Made by a program: the position numbers and the translations under genes. The notes beneath the pieces are model-generated. The model was not told the DNA's origin. It made no database searches and saw only the letters and a list, made by a program, of their open reading frames with translations. DNA of 10,720 nt from Baffinella frigidus (taxonomy: Eukaryota > Cryptophyceae > Cryptomonadales > Baffinellaceae), in NCBI GenBank assembly GCA_026770585.1, contig MU646361.1, positions 426,645 to 437,364 on the forward strand, read 5' to 3'. Shown here one piece after another: positions 10,135 to 10,720 of this stretch. The first letter of the stretch is position 1, and the number at the start of each line of letters is the position of its first letter.

Positions 10135-10318
10135 GAGAGAGGAGGGAGAGGCTGTGTGAGAGAGAGAGAGAGCGAGAGAGAGAGAGAGAGAGAGAGAGGC
10201 AGAGAGAGGGAAGTGGCTCGCGCTCGCCCCGGCTGCGCACAACGGCGACAATTTGTCCCACATCCCGGCCCCGCAGGTGTGTGTGTGAGAGAGAGTGTGT
10301 GTGAGAGAGAGAGAGAGA

Positions 10319-10358
<40 letters not shown>

Positions 10359-10558
10359 CTGTGAGAGAGGAGGGAGAGGCTGTGTGTGAGAGAGAGAGAG
10401 AGCGAGAGAGAGAGAGAGGCAGAGAGAGGGAAATGGCTCGCGCTCGCCCCGGCTGCGCACAACGGCGACAATTTGTCCCACATCCCGGCCCCGCAGGTGA
10501 GAGAGAGAGCGAGAGAGAGAGTGAGAGAGAAGCACAGAGGCGGAGAGAGAGAGAGAGT

Positions 10559-10594
<36 letters not shown>

Positions 10595-10698
10595 CAAAGA
10601 CAGAGACAGAGACAGAGAATGAGGAGCTGCGGAAGCGGCTCGCGCTCGCGGGCAGGGCGATCAACGGAGATAACTCGTTCCACATCCCGGCCCCGCAG
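342..10698 (+). CDS. Partial multi-exon gene for a long coiled-coil protein (about 20 exons, both ends outside the window)
   Basis: The model joins 342-398, 641-697, 1088-1123, 1828-1922, 2915-2990, 4759-4818, 6061-6134, 6347-6484, 6719-6761, 7169-7210, 7743-7814, 8460-8492, 9170-9211, 9495-9524, 9732-9818 and four further module copies; 8136-8163 is doubtful. Every junction is GT-AG. Phases agree: E4 to E5, E7 to E8 and E8 to E9 split codons after two bases, and all other junctions fall between codons. No exon has an in-frame stop. The product is rich in E, Q, K, R and L. Excluding E12, E1-E15 contain no proline over about 285 residues, and E8 shows seven-residue hydrophobic spacing, so a parallel coiled-coil rod is likely. 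The downstream module adds a short Pro/Asn/Gly segment ending IPAPQ. No catalytic motif, signal peptide or membrane segment is seen, nor any start or stop codon that ends the gene. Such rods are often cytoskeletal, centrosomal, flagellar or Golgi scaffolds, but nothing here decides between these. Confidence 0.8.
399..640 (+). repeat. Intron made of heptamer satellite blocks
   Basis: CCCCAAA then CCCTAAA then CCCCAAA blocks (about 407-500), followed by an ACACCAA block (about 505-606) and CCCCAAA again to the exon 2 acceptor. The intron is almost pure period-7 repeat with blocks of different variants, as expected from local amplification of point mutants. Confidence 0.85.
641..697 (+). CDS. 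Exon 2 (coiled coil)
   Basis: A 57-bp exon, phase 0 to 0, the same length as exon 1, between ..cacaccag and gtgttt. It encodes VQRLTTELERCKNNEAQIQ. Hydrophobic residues at V1, L4, L8 and I18 with dense E, R, Q and N fit a coiled coil. The upstream intron (399-640) is entirely heptamer repeat, so the C-rich repeat itself must serve as the pyrimidine-rich region of the acceptor. Confidence 0.82.
698..1087 (+). repeat. Intron with a small hairpin and telomere-like heptamers
   Basis: Arms TTGAACCCGAAACC at 723-736 and its exact reverse complement at 767-780 form a hairpin. A 12-bp direct repeat (TTTGACCATCAA) follows near 781-805. The remainder (about 860-1080) is CCCTAAA, CACTAAA and CCCTGAA heptamers. 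Confidence 0.8.
1088..1123 (+). CDS. Exon 3 (short, coiled coil)
   Basis: A 36-bp exon, phase 0 to 0, between ..aacctcag and gtgcaa. It encodes AEKIVQQQRHEE. It stands out as a GC-rich island inside CCCTAAA arrays on both sides. It is short, so support comes mainly from its frame, its splice sites and a composition matching the other exons. Confidence 0.68.
1129..1250 (+). repeat. Interstitial telomere-like (CCCTAAA)n array
   Basis: Roughly sixteen near-perfect CCCTAAA or CCCCAAA units follow the exon 3 donor. The unit is the complement of the TTTAGGG telomere repeat of plants and many algae. It is interstitial, with coding exons on both sides. Confidence 0.9.
1316..1463. mobile_element. Foldback (MITE-like) element A
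   Basis: About 32-bp imperfect terminal inverted repeats at 1316-1347 and 1432-1463 (core TCGGAACA..CAGAATCTGTCC) bound a 148-bp non-coding element. The interior holds a perfect small hairpin, GCATCA-TT-TGATGC. No clear target duplication is seen and there is no coding capacity. Confidence 0.75.
1519..1643. mobile_element. Foldback element with perfect 19-bp arms and 13-bp flanking direct repeats
   Basis: The arms at 1544-1562 and 1586-1604 (GCAACGAAAATTACTACAC and its complement) are perfect around a 23-nt loop. The 13-mer GTATTTGACTCAA lies at 1520-1532 and 1631-1643, possibly a target duplication or outer element ends. The arm core GAAAATTACTACAC recurs in the element at 2122-2263. Confidence 0.78.
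1650..1800. repeat. Cluster of ATTACTACACA motifs in both orientations
   Basis: Several ATTACCACACA and ATTACTACACA copies occur on the + strand (about 1660-1745), followed by their complements TGTGTAGTAA and TGTATAGTAATCTG (about 1761-1799). The outermost clear pair is 1729-1742 with 1786-1799 (13 of 14). It looks like a decayed or multiplied relative of the neighbouring foldbacks. Confidence 0.65.
1828..1922 (+). CDS. Exon 4 (coiled coil, ends within a codon)
   Basis: A 95-bp exon between ..gtttgcag and the strong donor gtgagc. It begins in phase 0 and leaves two bases (AA), completed by the first G of exon 5 to give Lys. The peptide starts VVSVIERALDDAKDTIEKQR and ends RDLSDLDRLQK. If the donor were ignored the frame would stop at once (AAG TGA), so splicing rather than termination is inferred from the phase match with exon 5. 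A degenerate copy of its 3' edge plus donor lies at 2066-2117. Confidence 0.85.
1935..2065. repeat. Imperfect foldback inside intron 4
   Basis: An imperfect inverted repeat centred near 2005, with GGACCCTACGG facing CCGTAGGG and GGGTC, and ACCAAGAG facing CTCGGTGGGT further out. It lies exactly between the exon 4 donor and a degenerate copy of that donor region at 2066-2117. Confidence 0.55.
2066..2117 (+). repeat. Echo of exon 4 3' edge with donor
   Basis: GCGACCTTTCG..TTGGACCGCCTC..GAAGTGAGCGTCCCG copies the end of exon 4 and the start of intron 4 (1889-1934) with substitutions and a short insertion. The donor GTGAGC is kept. A third copy of AAGTGAGCGTCCCG lies at 2263-2276 just after the foldback at 2122-2263. 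Confidence 0.82.
2122..2263. mobile_element. Foldback element B, perfect 30-bp terminal inverted repeats
   Basis: A 142-bp element. Its 30-bp arms (2122-2151 and 2234-2263, ends TTTATCCGGGGAAACC) are perfectly complementary. An inner pair, GAAAATTACTACAC at 2163-2176 and its complement at 2209-2222, matches the core of the element at 1519-1643. It is bracketed by direct copies of AAGTGAGCGTCCCG, i.e. by duplicated exon 4 donor sequence. It has no coding capacity. Confidence 0.85.
2453..2867 (+). repeat. Four truncated copies of the exon 5 acceptor and 5' edge
   Basis: Acceptor-like ..GCGCAG or ..TCGCAG followed by the exon 5 start appears at 2453, 2567, 2658 and 2844, before the full exon at 2915. 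The copy at 2658-2707 matches the first 50 bp of exon 5 exactly and then meets a GT (gtagtt). The others keep 20-24 bp (GTGCAGTCGG core). Between them recur GGTCTCGTCCTGGTACAAA and TTAGTCAACTCTCC segments, so the repeating unit is junction plus linker. Confidence 0.88.
2708..2762. repeat. Inverted copy of the linker and palindrome
   Basis: 2708-2749 is the reverse complement of the linker around 2476-2520 (GTTTGTACCAGGACGAGACC). It ends in the palindrome GGACGAGACC-TGA-GGTCTCGTCC at 2740-2762. This is one inverted unit among direct copies. Confidence 0.78.
2915..2990 (+). CDS. Exon 5 (coiled coil, full-length copy)
   Basis: A 76-bp exon between ..tttgcag and gtaccc. The first base completes the Lys codon from exon 4, and the exon ends in phase 0. 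The peptide starts LVVQSDELREKQKALEG and ends LKAQSQYE. Exons 4 and 5 together give 171 bp (57 codons). Four truncated copies of its 5' edge precede it in the intron and a 24-bp copy of its 3' edge follows at 3146-3169. Of all these copies only this one gives a continuous frame with exons 4 and 6. Confidence 0.88.
3146..3448 (+). repeat. Minisatellite grown from the exon 5 donor junction
   Basis: CTCAAGGCCCAGAGCCAGTACGAG with gtaccccc is repeated exactly at 3146-3169, matching the last 24 bp of exon 5. It is followed by about eight units of roughly 33-37 bp with the core CCCCATATTG and TACCCCTCGTTCAGA. Units at about 3350 and 3415 still carry GTACGAGGTACCCC or CAGTACGAGG. The array therefore multiplies donor-like sequence downstream of the true donor. 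Confidence 0.85.
3475..3636. repeat. 20-bp direct repeats flanking the first 102-bp copy
   Basis: ACCTGGCGCGGGCATCCATC occurs at 3475-3494 and again at 3617-3636, enclosing 122 bp that include the 102-bp repeat unit at 3510-3611. The arrangement resembles a target duplication, though 20 bp is long for a classical DNA transposon. Confidence 0.7.
3510..3611 (+). repeat. 102-bp direct repeat, copy 1
   Basis: Matches 3835-3936 at 100 of 102 positions. It contains the hairpin CCCCGGA-TT-CCGGGG and ends with ATCAGGTAAGTTGAC, which is a near-perfect consensus splice donor (CAG followed by GTAAGT). No exon of the gene lies at this point. Confidence 0.9.
3645..3821. mobile_element. Foldback element C
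   Basis: Perfect 18-bp arms AGAAATGGGACTATTTTA (3645-3662) and its complement (3804-3821) bound 177 bp. The centre (about 3728-3776) is an imperfect palindrome around AGGAATTCCT with GGTCACG facing CGTGACC. One GTGGTAATTTTC copy of the TTACTACAC motif family lies inside. Confidence 0.72.
3835..3936 (+). repeat. 102-bp direct repeat, copy 2
   Basis: Second copy of the unit at 3510-3611, with two substitutions. The very high identity indicates recent duplication. It also carries the CAG followed by GTAAGT donor-like site. The stretch before it (3612-3834) holds a separate foldback. Confidence 0.9.
3982..3990 (+). repeat. Short echo of the exon 6 5' edge
   Basis: TTTGCAG CTGGAGGCG resembles the exon 6 start (gtgcag GTGGAGGCG), then breaks into TACCCAATAA, which recurs at 4597-4606. 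On its own it is weak; its interest comes from the better copies at 4071 and 4557. Confidence 0.45.
4071..4090 (+). repeat. Echo of the exon 6 acceptor and 5' edge
   Basis: ..TTTTTGCAG followed by GTGGAGGCGCTGAAGGCG is identical to the first 18 bp of exon 6 and has a good pyrimidine-rich acceptor. It then runs into a foldback element at 4102-4327 and has no matching continuation, so it is a truncated copy. Confidence 0.8.
4102..4327. mobile_element. Compound foldback flanked by CGGCTGGATTC direct repeats
   Basis: 226 bp between CGGCTGGATTC at 4091-4101 and 4328-4338. The left part (4109-4200) pairs GGGGGTTAGCGCTGC with its complement, and CTCGTTCTT with AAGAACGAG. The right part (4221-4330) is a run of AGCCAATTCGGC and GCCGAATTGGCT units in both orientations. 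The left flank is the exon 6 echo at 4071. Confidence 0.78.
4364..4487. repeat. Hairpin with a (GTGTAGG)n array as its loop
   Basis: AATTGTAAGGGTAGCCC (4364-4380) pairs with 4471-4487 (16 of 17). The loop is a GTGTAGG heptamer array (4388-4438). This is the complement of the CCTACAC arrays elsewhere, making it the only heptamer block in the window with the G-rich strand on the coding strand. Confidence 0.8.
4557..4622 (+). repeat. Degenerate exon 6 echo followed by a palindrome
   Basis: ..TTTGTGCAG then GTTGGGGCGCTGGAGGCGAAGG resembles the exon 6 start with substitutions. It is followed by the inverted repeat TACCCAATAA (4597-4606) and TTATTGGGTA (4613-4622). Confidence 0.65.
4677..4757 (+). 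repeat. GT-rich tandem repeat before the exon 6 acceptor
   Basis: Units of about 35 bp (TTGATTTTGTGTGTGTGTGT and ACTTGG) repeat twice and lead into the true exon 6 acceptor. A related TTGATTTTGTTTGTG stretch precedes the echo acceptor at 4556. It probably serves as the pyrimidine/GT tract of the acceptor. Confidence 0.78.
4759..4818 (+). CDS. Exon 6 (coiled coil)
   Basis: A 60-bp exon, phase 0 to 0, between a GT-rich tract ending ..gtgtgcag and donor gtccgg. It encodes VEALKALHHHEKIQSSAKHE. Partial copies of its 5' edge with acceptor lie upstream at 3982, 4071 and 4557, and a copy of its 3' half lies downstream at 4954-4986. The three consecutive His are unusual for a coiled coil. Confidence 0.84.
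4838..5160 (+). repeat. CCCTACA and CCCTAAA heptamer arrays with an exon 6 3' echo
   Basis: CCCTACA arrays lie at about 4845-4915 and 5053-5117, with CCCCAAA and CCCTAAA mixed in. Between them, 4954-4986 copies the end of exon 6 plus donor (CACGAGAAGAT..GCCAAACACGAG gt), but with CCAG changed to TTAG. This creates an in-frame TAG stop and at the same time a TTTAG that could act as an acceptor. Confidence 0.83.
5213..5239 (+). repeat. Echo 1 of the exon 7 5' edge
   Basis: ..GAGACAG then GCGGAAACGCACCAGTTTGT resembles the exon 7 start. Continuation into exon 7 coding sequence is lost after about 27 bp. Confidence 0.68.
5340..5395 (+). repeat. Echo 2 of the exon 7 5' edge
   Basis: ..CGACAG then GCGGAGACCAAC, followed by diverged sequence ending CCTCGTCCTCTGACCCC and poly-C. 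It is preceded by three CCTCGACATAAAA-type tandem units (about 5307-5338). Its tail is shared with echo 3 rather than with exon 7, so echoes 2 and 3 are closest relatives. Confidence 0.7.
5521..5610 (+). repeat. GA-rich microsatellite in intron 6
   Basis: Purine-only GAGAGAGGAA-type repeats. Open frames through it encode only Arg-Glu repeats on + or Ser-Leu repeats on -, so I treat it as non-coding. Confidence 0.85.
5677..5851. mobile_element. Foldback element D, ending at an exon 7 echo acceptor
   Basis: Imperfect inverted repeats run over most of 175 bp, from TAGAGCGTTGTGCAGAGAAG at the left to its near-complement at the right. TACAG is present on both sides (5672-5676 and overlapping the right end at 5850-5854), and the right TACAG is the acceptor of the exon 7 echo at 5855. 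The element therefore abuts a splice junction. Confidence 0.78.
5855..5900 (+). repeat. Echo 3 of the exon 7 5' edge
   Basis: ..CTCTACAG then GCGGAGACCAACGAGTTTGT and GATGCA copies the first 26 bp of exon 7 with one substitution (ACG to ACC, synonymous). It then diverges to TTCCTCGACCTCTGACCCCC. It lies between foldback D and the MITE-like element at 5905. Confidence 0.85.
5905..6046. mobile_element. MITE-like element, copy 1 (CCACTTAGCAGC ends)
   Basis: The terminal inverted repeats CCACTTAGCAGC and GCTGCTAAGTGG continue inward to CCGAGG and CCTCGG. The interior hairpin TTCGCCT..AGGCGAA is followed by a body shared with 6873-7001. 142 bp, non-coding. It ends about 14 bp before the exon 7 acceptor. 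Confidence 0.85.
6061..6134 (+). CDS. Exon 7 (coiled coil, ends within a codon)
   Basis: A 74-bp exon between ..gcgtacag and the consensus-like donor gtaagc. It starts in phase 0 and leaves GA, completed by the G of exon 8 to give Glu. The peptide starts AETNEFVMHLSSAEDTVRAL and ends RGEL. Three partial copies of its 5' edge, each with an acceptor AG, lie upstream at 5213, 5340 and 5855. Only this copy continues into the DTVRALRGEL part and a usable donor. Confidence 0.9.
6150..6340 (+). repeat. Heptamer array filling intron 7
   Basis: CCCTAAA, CCCTACA and CCCCAAA variants extend from just after the exon 7 donor to the exon 8 acceptor. No other content is seen. Confidence 0.85.
6347..6484 (+). 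CDS. Exon 8 (longest exon, coiled coil)
   Basis: A 138-bp exon. Its first base completes Glu from exon 7 and its last two bases (AC) join the G of exon 9 to give Thr. The peptide runs from TRLRSQNELLRQMATQEEL through RNHDLEEQLKHV to RAEYDVAF. Hydrophobic residues recur every seven positions (exon residues 9, 23, 30, 37 and 44, with Gln at 16), a clear heptad pattern. The donor gttcca is weak. The better-looking gtgcgc and gtggcc upstream would put exon 9 out of frame, so the weak site is chosen on phase. Confidence 0.88.
6490..6715 (+). repeat. (CCCTAAA)n array filling intron 8
   Basis: A long near-perfect CCCTAAA run (about 6540-6658) is followed by CCCGAAA variants up to the exon 9 acceptor. 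Confidence 0.88.
6719..6761 (+). CDS. Exon 9 (coiled coil, paralogue of exon 10)
   Basis: A 43-bp exon between ..gaaaccag and gtatgg. The first G completes Thr from exon 8, then it reads SIQALQKEQAQTNE (14 residues, two heptads) and ends in phase 0. Exon 10 encodes a similar 14-residue peptide, 10 of 14 identical. The two are separated by a MITE-like element, pointing to a local exon duplication. Confidence 0.88.
6771..7001. mobile_element. MITE-like element, copy 2 (compound left end)
   Basis: The body at about 6912-6980 matches copy 1 closely (GAATCCAATGCAAATGGATA onward), and the right end GCTGCTAAGTGG is intact at 6990-7001. There are two left ends, CCACTTAGCAGCGGC at 6771 and CCACTTCGCAGCGGC at 6873. 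Before each stands a CGAGGTA donor-like sequence (6758 and 6857), so the left end was duplicated together with the exon 9 donor. It lies between the paralogous exons 9 and 10. Confidence 0.8.
7072..7165 (+). repeat. Hairpin and 11-bp tandem repeat before exon 10
   Basis: ACCTGACTCTCG (7072-7083) faces CGAGAGTGGTCAGGT (7091-7105), with a three-base bulge. Then TTGCGACCCTC repeats exactly three times at 7133-7165, with a partial unit at 7115, and runs into the acceptor CCAG. Confidence 0.82.
7169..7210 (+). CDS. Exon 10 (coiled coil, duplicate of exon 9)
   Basis: A 42-bp exon, phase 0 to 0, between ..ccctccag and gtaagg. It encodes SNQALLKEQAQAHE. Its acceptor lies at the end of an 11-bp tandem repeat (TTGCGACCCTC, three units at 7133-7165), which supplies the pyrimidines. 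Adding 14 residues keeps the coiled-coil heptad register, so the duplication would be tolerated structurally. Confidence 0.85.
7269..7288. repeat. Perfect 20-bp palindrome
   Basis: CCGCGACAGATCTGTCGCGG is fully self-complementary. A second small hairpin (TTCAAGG..CCTTGAA, about 7302-7321) follows. The rest of 7211-7446 shows nothing recognisable. Confidence 0.8.
7447..7716. mobile_element. Long foldback element E (about 270 bp)
   Basis: Near-complementary arms of more than 100 bp (outer ends GCTTTGCC and GGCAAAGC; then CGCCGTAT and ATACGGTG; then CATTTAGCGCAGAA and its complement; then GGCAACTAAAACAC and its complement) meet at a C-run/G-run centre. It would form a very long stem in the pre-mRNA. 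It ends 26 bp before the exon 11 acceptor. Open frames on both strands are palindrome shadows. Confidence 0.88.
7743..7814 (+). CDS. Exon 11 (coiled coil)
   Basis: A 72-bp exon, phase 0 to 0, between ..catccacag and gtcgag. The peptide starts VVRALHAENQTLRVEHN and ends AWKRIDK. The donor leads directly into a GA microsatellite. A 31-bp near-copy of its 3' edge plus donor lies at 8044-8074. A long foldback element ends about 26 bp upstream of the acceptor. Confidence 0.85.
7815..7924 (+). repeat. GA microsatellite after the exon 11 donor
   Basis: GAGAGA with GGGAGAGACTGTGAGAGAGG variants. The same variant sequence recurs in the array after 9900, so the two GA tracts may share a source. Confidence 0.85.
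7960..8400 (+). repeat. Three diverged tandem units, one with an exon 11 echo
   Basis: The core CCTCGGAGCTCAACCCGATA or a variant recurs near 8004, 8251 and 8369. Each is preceded by TTCTT or GGTGGT-rich sequence and followed by CCCGAAA. Within the first unit, 8044-8074 repeats the 3' edge of exon 11 (GCAACGCCTGGAAGCGCATC and GACAAG gtcg) with a donor but no in-frame acceptor. Confidence 0.75.
8136..8163 (+). CDS. Candidate exon 12 with a one-base frame problem
   Basis: A good acceptor (..cgacacag) and an excellent donor (gtgagt) bound 28 bp. Entered in phase 0 from exon 11 it reads VLHQAREP and then TGA. Exon 13 needs phase 0, so a 27-bp exon is expected. Removing one C of the CC at 8157-8158 would read VLHQARELE and restore the pattern, and the Pro would disappear from an otherwise Pro-free rod. 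It could be a sequencing or assembly error, a true frameshift, or a decoy segment skipped in the mRNA. Confidence 0.35.
8376..8458 (+). repeat. (CCCGAAA)n heptamer array before exon 13
   Basis: CCCGAAA units with a few CCCTGAA variants run directly into the exon 13 acceptor AAACAG. Confidence 0.88.
8460..8492 (+). CDS. Exon 13 (short, coiled coil)
   Basis: A 33-bp exon, phase 0 to 0, between a CCCGAAA array ending ..gaaacag and gtattg. It encodes VKLEREMAALE, a strongly amphipathic helix. Its composition differs sharply from the surrounding repeats. Confidence 0.66.
8499..8712 (+). repeat. Pyrimidine-rich direct repeats in intron 13
   Basis: CCCTCCTCCTTTCTCCCTCC, then GCAACCCCACACCC, then AAACCCTGGTCCC recurs at about 8501-8570 and 8648-8710, with a related part near 9325-9345. 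Confidence 0.75.
8714..8892. mobile_element. Foldback element F (77-bp arms)
   Basis: A 179-bp near-perfect hairpin. The ends GATCTAATCCCGCC and GGCGGGATGAGATC are followed by CAGGTATTTGATTTAAATG and GGGAGTTCCCCGAATC, each with its complement. The inner arms GAAATTTACTACACA (8768-8782) and TGTGTGGTAAATTTC (8824-8838) resemble the cores of the foldbacks near 1550 and 2170. A tiny hairpin (GTCCA..TGGAC) closes the loop. Confidence 0.9.
8893..9165 (+). other. Intron remainder without recognised gene
   Basis: A 20-bp direct repeat (CATTTCAAAAGTCAAGTTTT, about 8981 and 9009) is the only clear structure. The segment AAAATGGCTCCAA resembles parts of foldback D near 5725-5800. Open frames of up to 220 codons cross it but read through a palindrome and have no exon-like composition. 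Confidence 0.5.
9170..9211 (+). CDS. Exon 14 (coiled coil)
   Basis: A 42-bp exon, phase 0 to 0, encoding DNEELRTFFLEQFE before donor gtcata. Two acceptors three bases apart (..aaacag at 9166 and ..cagcag at 9169) would add or omit one Gln, a NAGNAG-type tandem acceptor. DNEELR resembles the EESEELR and EENEELR starts of exons 15 and 16, suggesting these exons share an origin. Confidence 0.7.
9245..9337. mobile_element. Small foldback with perfect 23-bp arms
   Basis: GCGGAGGGAGAAAGGTTCGG and GGT (9245-9267) is exactly complementary to 9315-9337. The loop contains two copies of GGTCGACCCC. It begins about 33 bp after the exon 14 donor. The rest of intron 14 (9338-9494) is heptamer-like CCCTAAA and CCCTACC sequence. 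Confidence 0.82.
9495..9524 (+). CDS. Candidate exon 15 (truncated copy of exon 16 start)
   Basis: The 30 bp EESEELRKRL lie between ..ccccag and a possible donor gtgctc, phase 0 to 0. They match the first 30 bp of exon 16 at 27 positions, after which the sequence runs into poly-G and a tandem repeat (9531-9588). It may be a real short exon or a broken 5' fragment of the exon 16 module. The frame allows inclusion. Confidence 0.48.
9525..9717 (+). repeat. Tandem repeats between exons 15 and 16
   Basis: A poly-G stretch with GTAGCCCGAGGGTCA is repeated twice (9531-9590). Then a unit of about 56 bp, TCGGTAGGTGGTAGGTCTCT with CTCGCATTCCC and CT repeats, is present twice (9601-9657 and 9658-9711). 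The CT tract gives exon 16 a strong polypyrimidine tract. Confidence 0.82.
9732..9818 (+). CDS. Exon 16: first full unit of a repeated module
   Basis: An 87-bp exon, phase 0 to 0, between ..tgcctacag and gtgaga. It encodes 29 residues, starting EENEELRRRLAFAPAA and ending NGDNSFHIPAPQ. The first ten residues are helical; the rest carries Pro, Asn and Gly and probably breaks the coil. The exon is followed by GA/GT repeats and four more copies at roughly 200-230 bp intervals. Confidence 0.84.
9983..10048 (+). CDS. Module copy 2 (22-codon core)
   Basis: A 66-bp core, open and phase 0 at its donor gtgtgt, starting KRLAFAPAG and ending NSFLIPAPQ. The EENEELR-coding part is replaced by pure (GA)n. 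An acceptor could be the AG at 9981-9982 or an earlier AG giving extra Arg-Glu codons; the exact start cannot be read from sequence. No pyrimidine tract precedes it. Confidence 0.62.
10211..10276 (+). CDS. Module copy 3 (22-codon core)
   Basis: A 66-bp core with donor gtgtgt, starting KWLALAPAAHN and ending NLSHIPAPQ. It differs from copy 2 by missense changes only (CGG to TGG, CGC to CAC, TCG TTC to TTG TCC) with no stop or indel. Upstream is GA repeat; the acceptor is unresolved. One in-frame option begins at 10205 (Arg-Gly before the core). Confidence 0.58.
10431..10496 (+). CDS. Module copy 4 (22-codon core)
   Basis: A 66-bp core with donor gtgaga. It is nearly identical to copy 3 (one synonymous change, AAG to AAA, in the first codon), and the flanking GA/GT repeats also match closely, indicating a very recent duplication. 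The acceptor lies in purine-only sequence and is unresolved. Confidence 0.58.
10612..10698 (+). CDS. Module copy 5 (full-length, 29 codons)
   Basis: Starting after the AG at 10610-10611 it is 87 bp, exactly the length of exon 16, phase 0 to 0, with donor gtgcgt. It reads TENEELRKRLALAGRAI and ends NGDNSFHIPAPQ. It keeps the ENEELR part that copies 2-4 lost, so copies 2-4 are likely derived from a truncated unit. The window ends in GT repeat just after it, so further copies may follow. Confidence 0.66.
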
Positions 10699-10720
10699 GT
10701 GCGTGTGTGTGTGTGTGTGA

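Larger units (their letters stand above)
9732..10720 (+). repeat. Tandem array of exon module plus GT/GA-repeat intron (five units)
   Basis: Module 3' ends lie at 9818, 10048, 10276, 10496 and 10698, so spacings are 230, 228, 220 and 202 bp. Each unit is CCGGCCCCGCAG gt, then (GT)n, then (GA)n with an ACTGTGAGAGAGGAGGGAGA or similar landmark, then the next module. Spacings are not all multiples of three, so unspliced readthrough would change frame; only removal of the GA/GT parts keeps the module frame. The array continues past the window end. Confidence 0.88.

Noticed and set aside
9587-10683. Long minus-strand open frames (217-342 codons) rich in Ser and Leu
   Set aside because: They are translations of (CT)n and (GT)n repeats with antisense module copies. 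Several frames are open at once, as expected for low-complexity repeats, and the phase-consistent exons lie on the + strand.
1-10720. tRNA, rRNA or other structured RNA genes
   Set aside because: No cloverleaf with conserved A and B box motifs and no rRNA core sequences were seen. The hairpins present are symmetrical foldbacks.

Overview
This window reads as nuclear DNA of an intron-rich eukaryote, most likely a unicellular alga. GC-rich coding segments of 30-140 bp sit between long introns built from telomere-like heptamers (CCCTAAA, CCCCAAA, CCCTACA, CCCGAAA), microsatellites and hairpin-forming (foldback) elements. A prasinophyte such as Cymbomonas is my guess from general impression (TTTAGGG-type telomere motif, bloated introns). 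Nothing in the window fixes the species.

Only one gene is supportable. It runs on the + strand and is open at both ends. I find about 20 exons with GT donors and AG acceptors whose phases agree: E1 342-398, E2 641-697, E3 1088-1123, E4 1828-1922, E5 2915-2990, E6 4759-4818, E7 6061-6134, E8 6347-6484, E9 6719-6761, E10 7169-7210, E11 7743-7814, a damaged or misread E12 8136-8163, E13 8460-8492, E14 9170-9211, E15 9495-9524, E16 9732-9818, and four more copies of the E16 module ending at 10048, 10276, 10496 and 10698. E1-E15 (without E12) encode about 285 residues rich in Glu, Gln, Lys, Arg and Leu with no proline, as expected of a continuous coiled-coil rod. The rod then meets a repeated module with a Pro-containing tail (HIPAPQ). 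Exons occupy only about 1.2 kb (roughly 11%). I do not recognise the protein family.

Layout. 1-1245: E1-E3 among telomere-like heptamers. 1246-2914: E4 with at least four foldbacks and repeated fragments of the E4 3' edge and the E5 5' edge. 2991-4758: a giant intron with a minisatellite derived from the E5 donor, a 102-bp direct repeat, foldbacks and three fragments of the E6 5' edge. 4819-6060: heptamers, GA repeats, two foldback or MITE-like elements and three fragments of the E7 5' edge. 6061-7210: E7-E10, where E9 and E10 are an exon duplication around a MITE-like element. 7211-9731: E11-E15 with two very long hairpins. 9732-10720: a tandem array of exon plus GT/GA-repeat units.

The most interesting pattern is that introns repeatedly contain partial copies ('echoes') of the edge of the neighbouring exon together with its splice site, with a foldback element often lying between copies. 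This suggests that insertion- or repair-associated local duplication of splice junctions has expanded the introns. In two places (E9/E10 and the E16 array) it appears to have produced coding exons. The mechanism is inference; the copies themselves are visible in the sequence.
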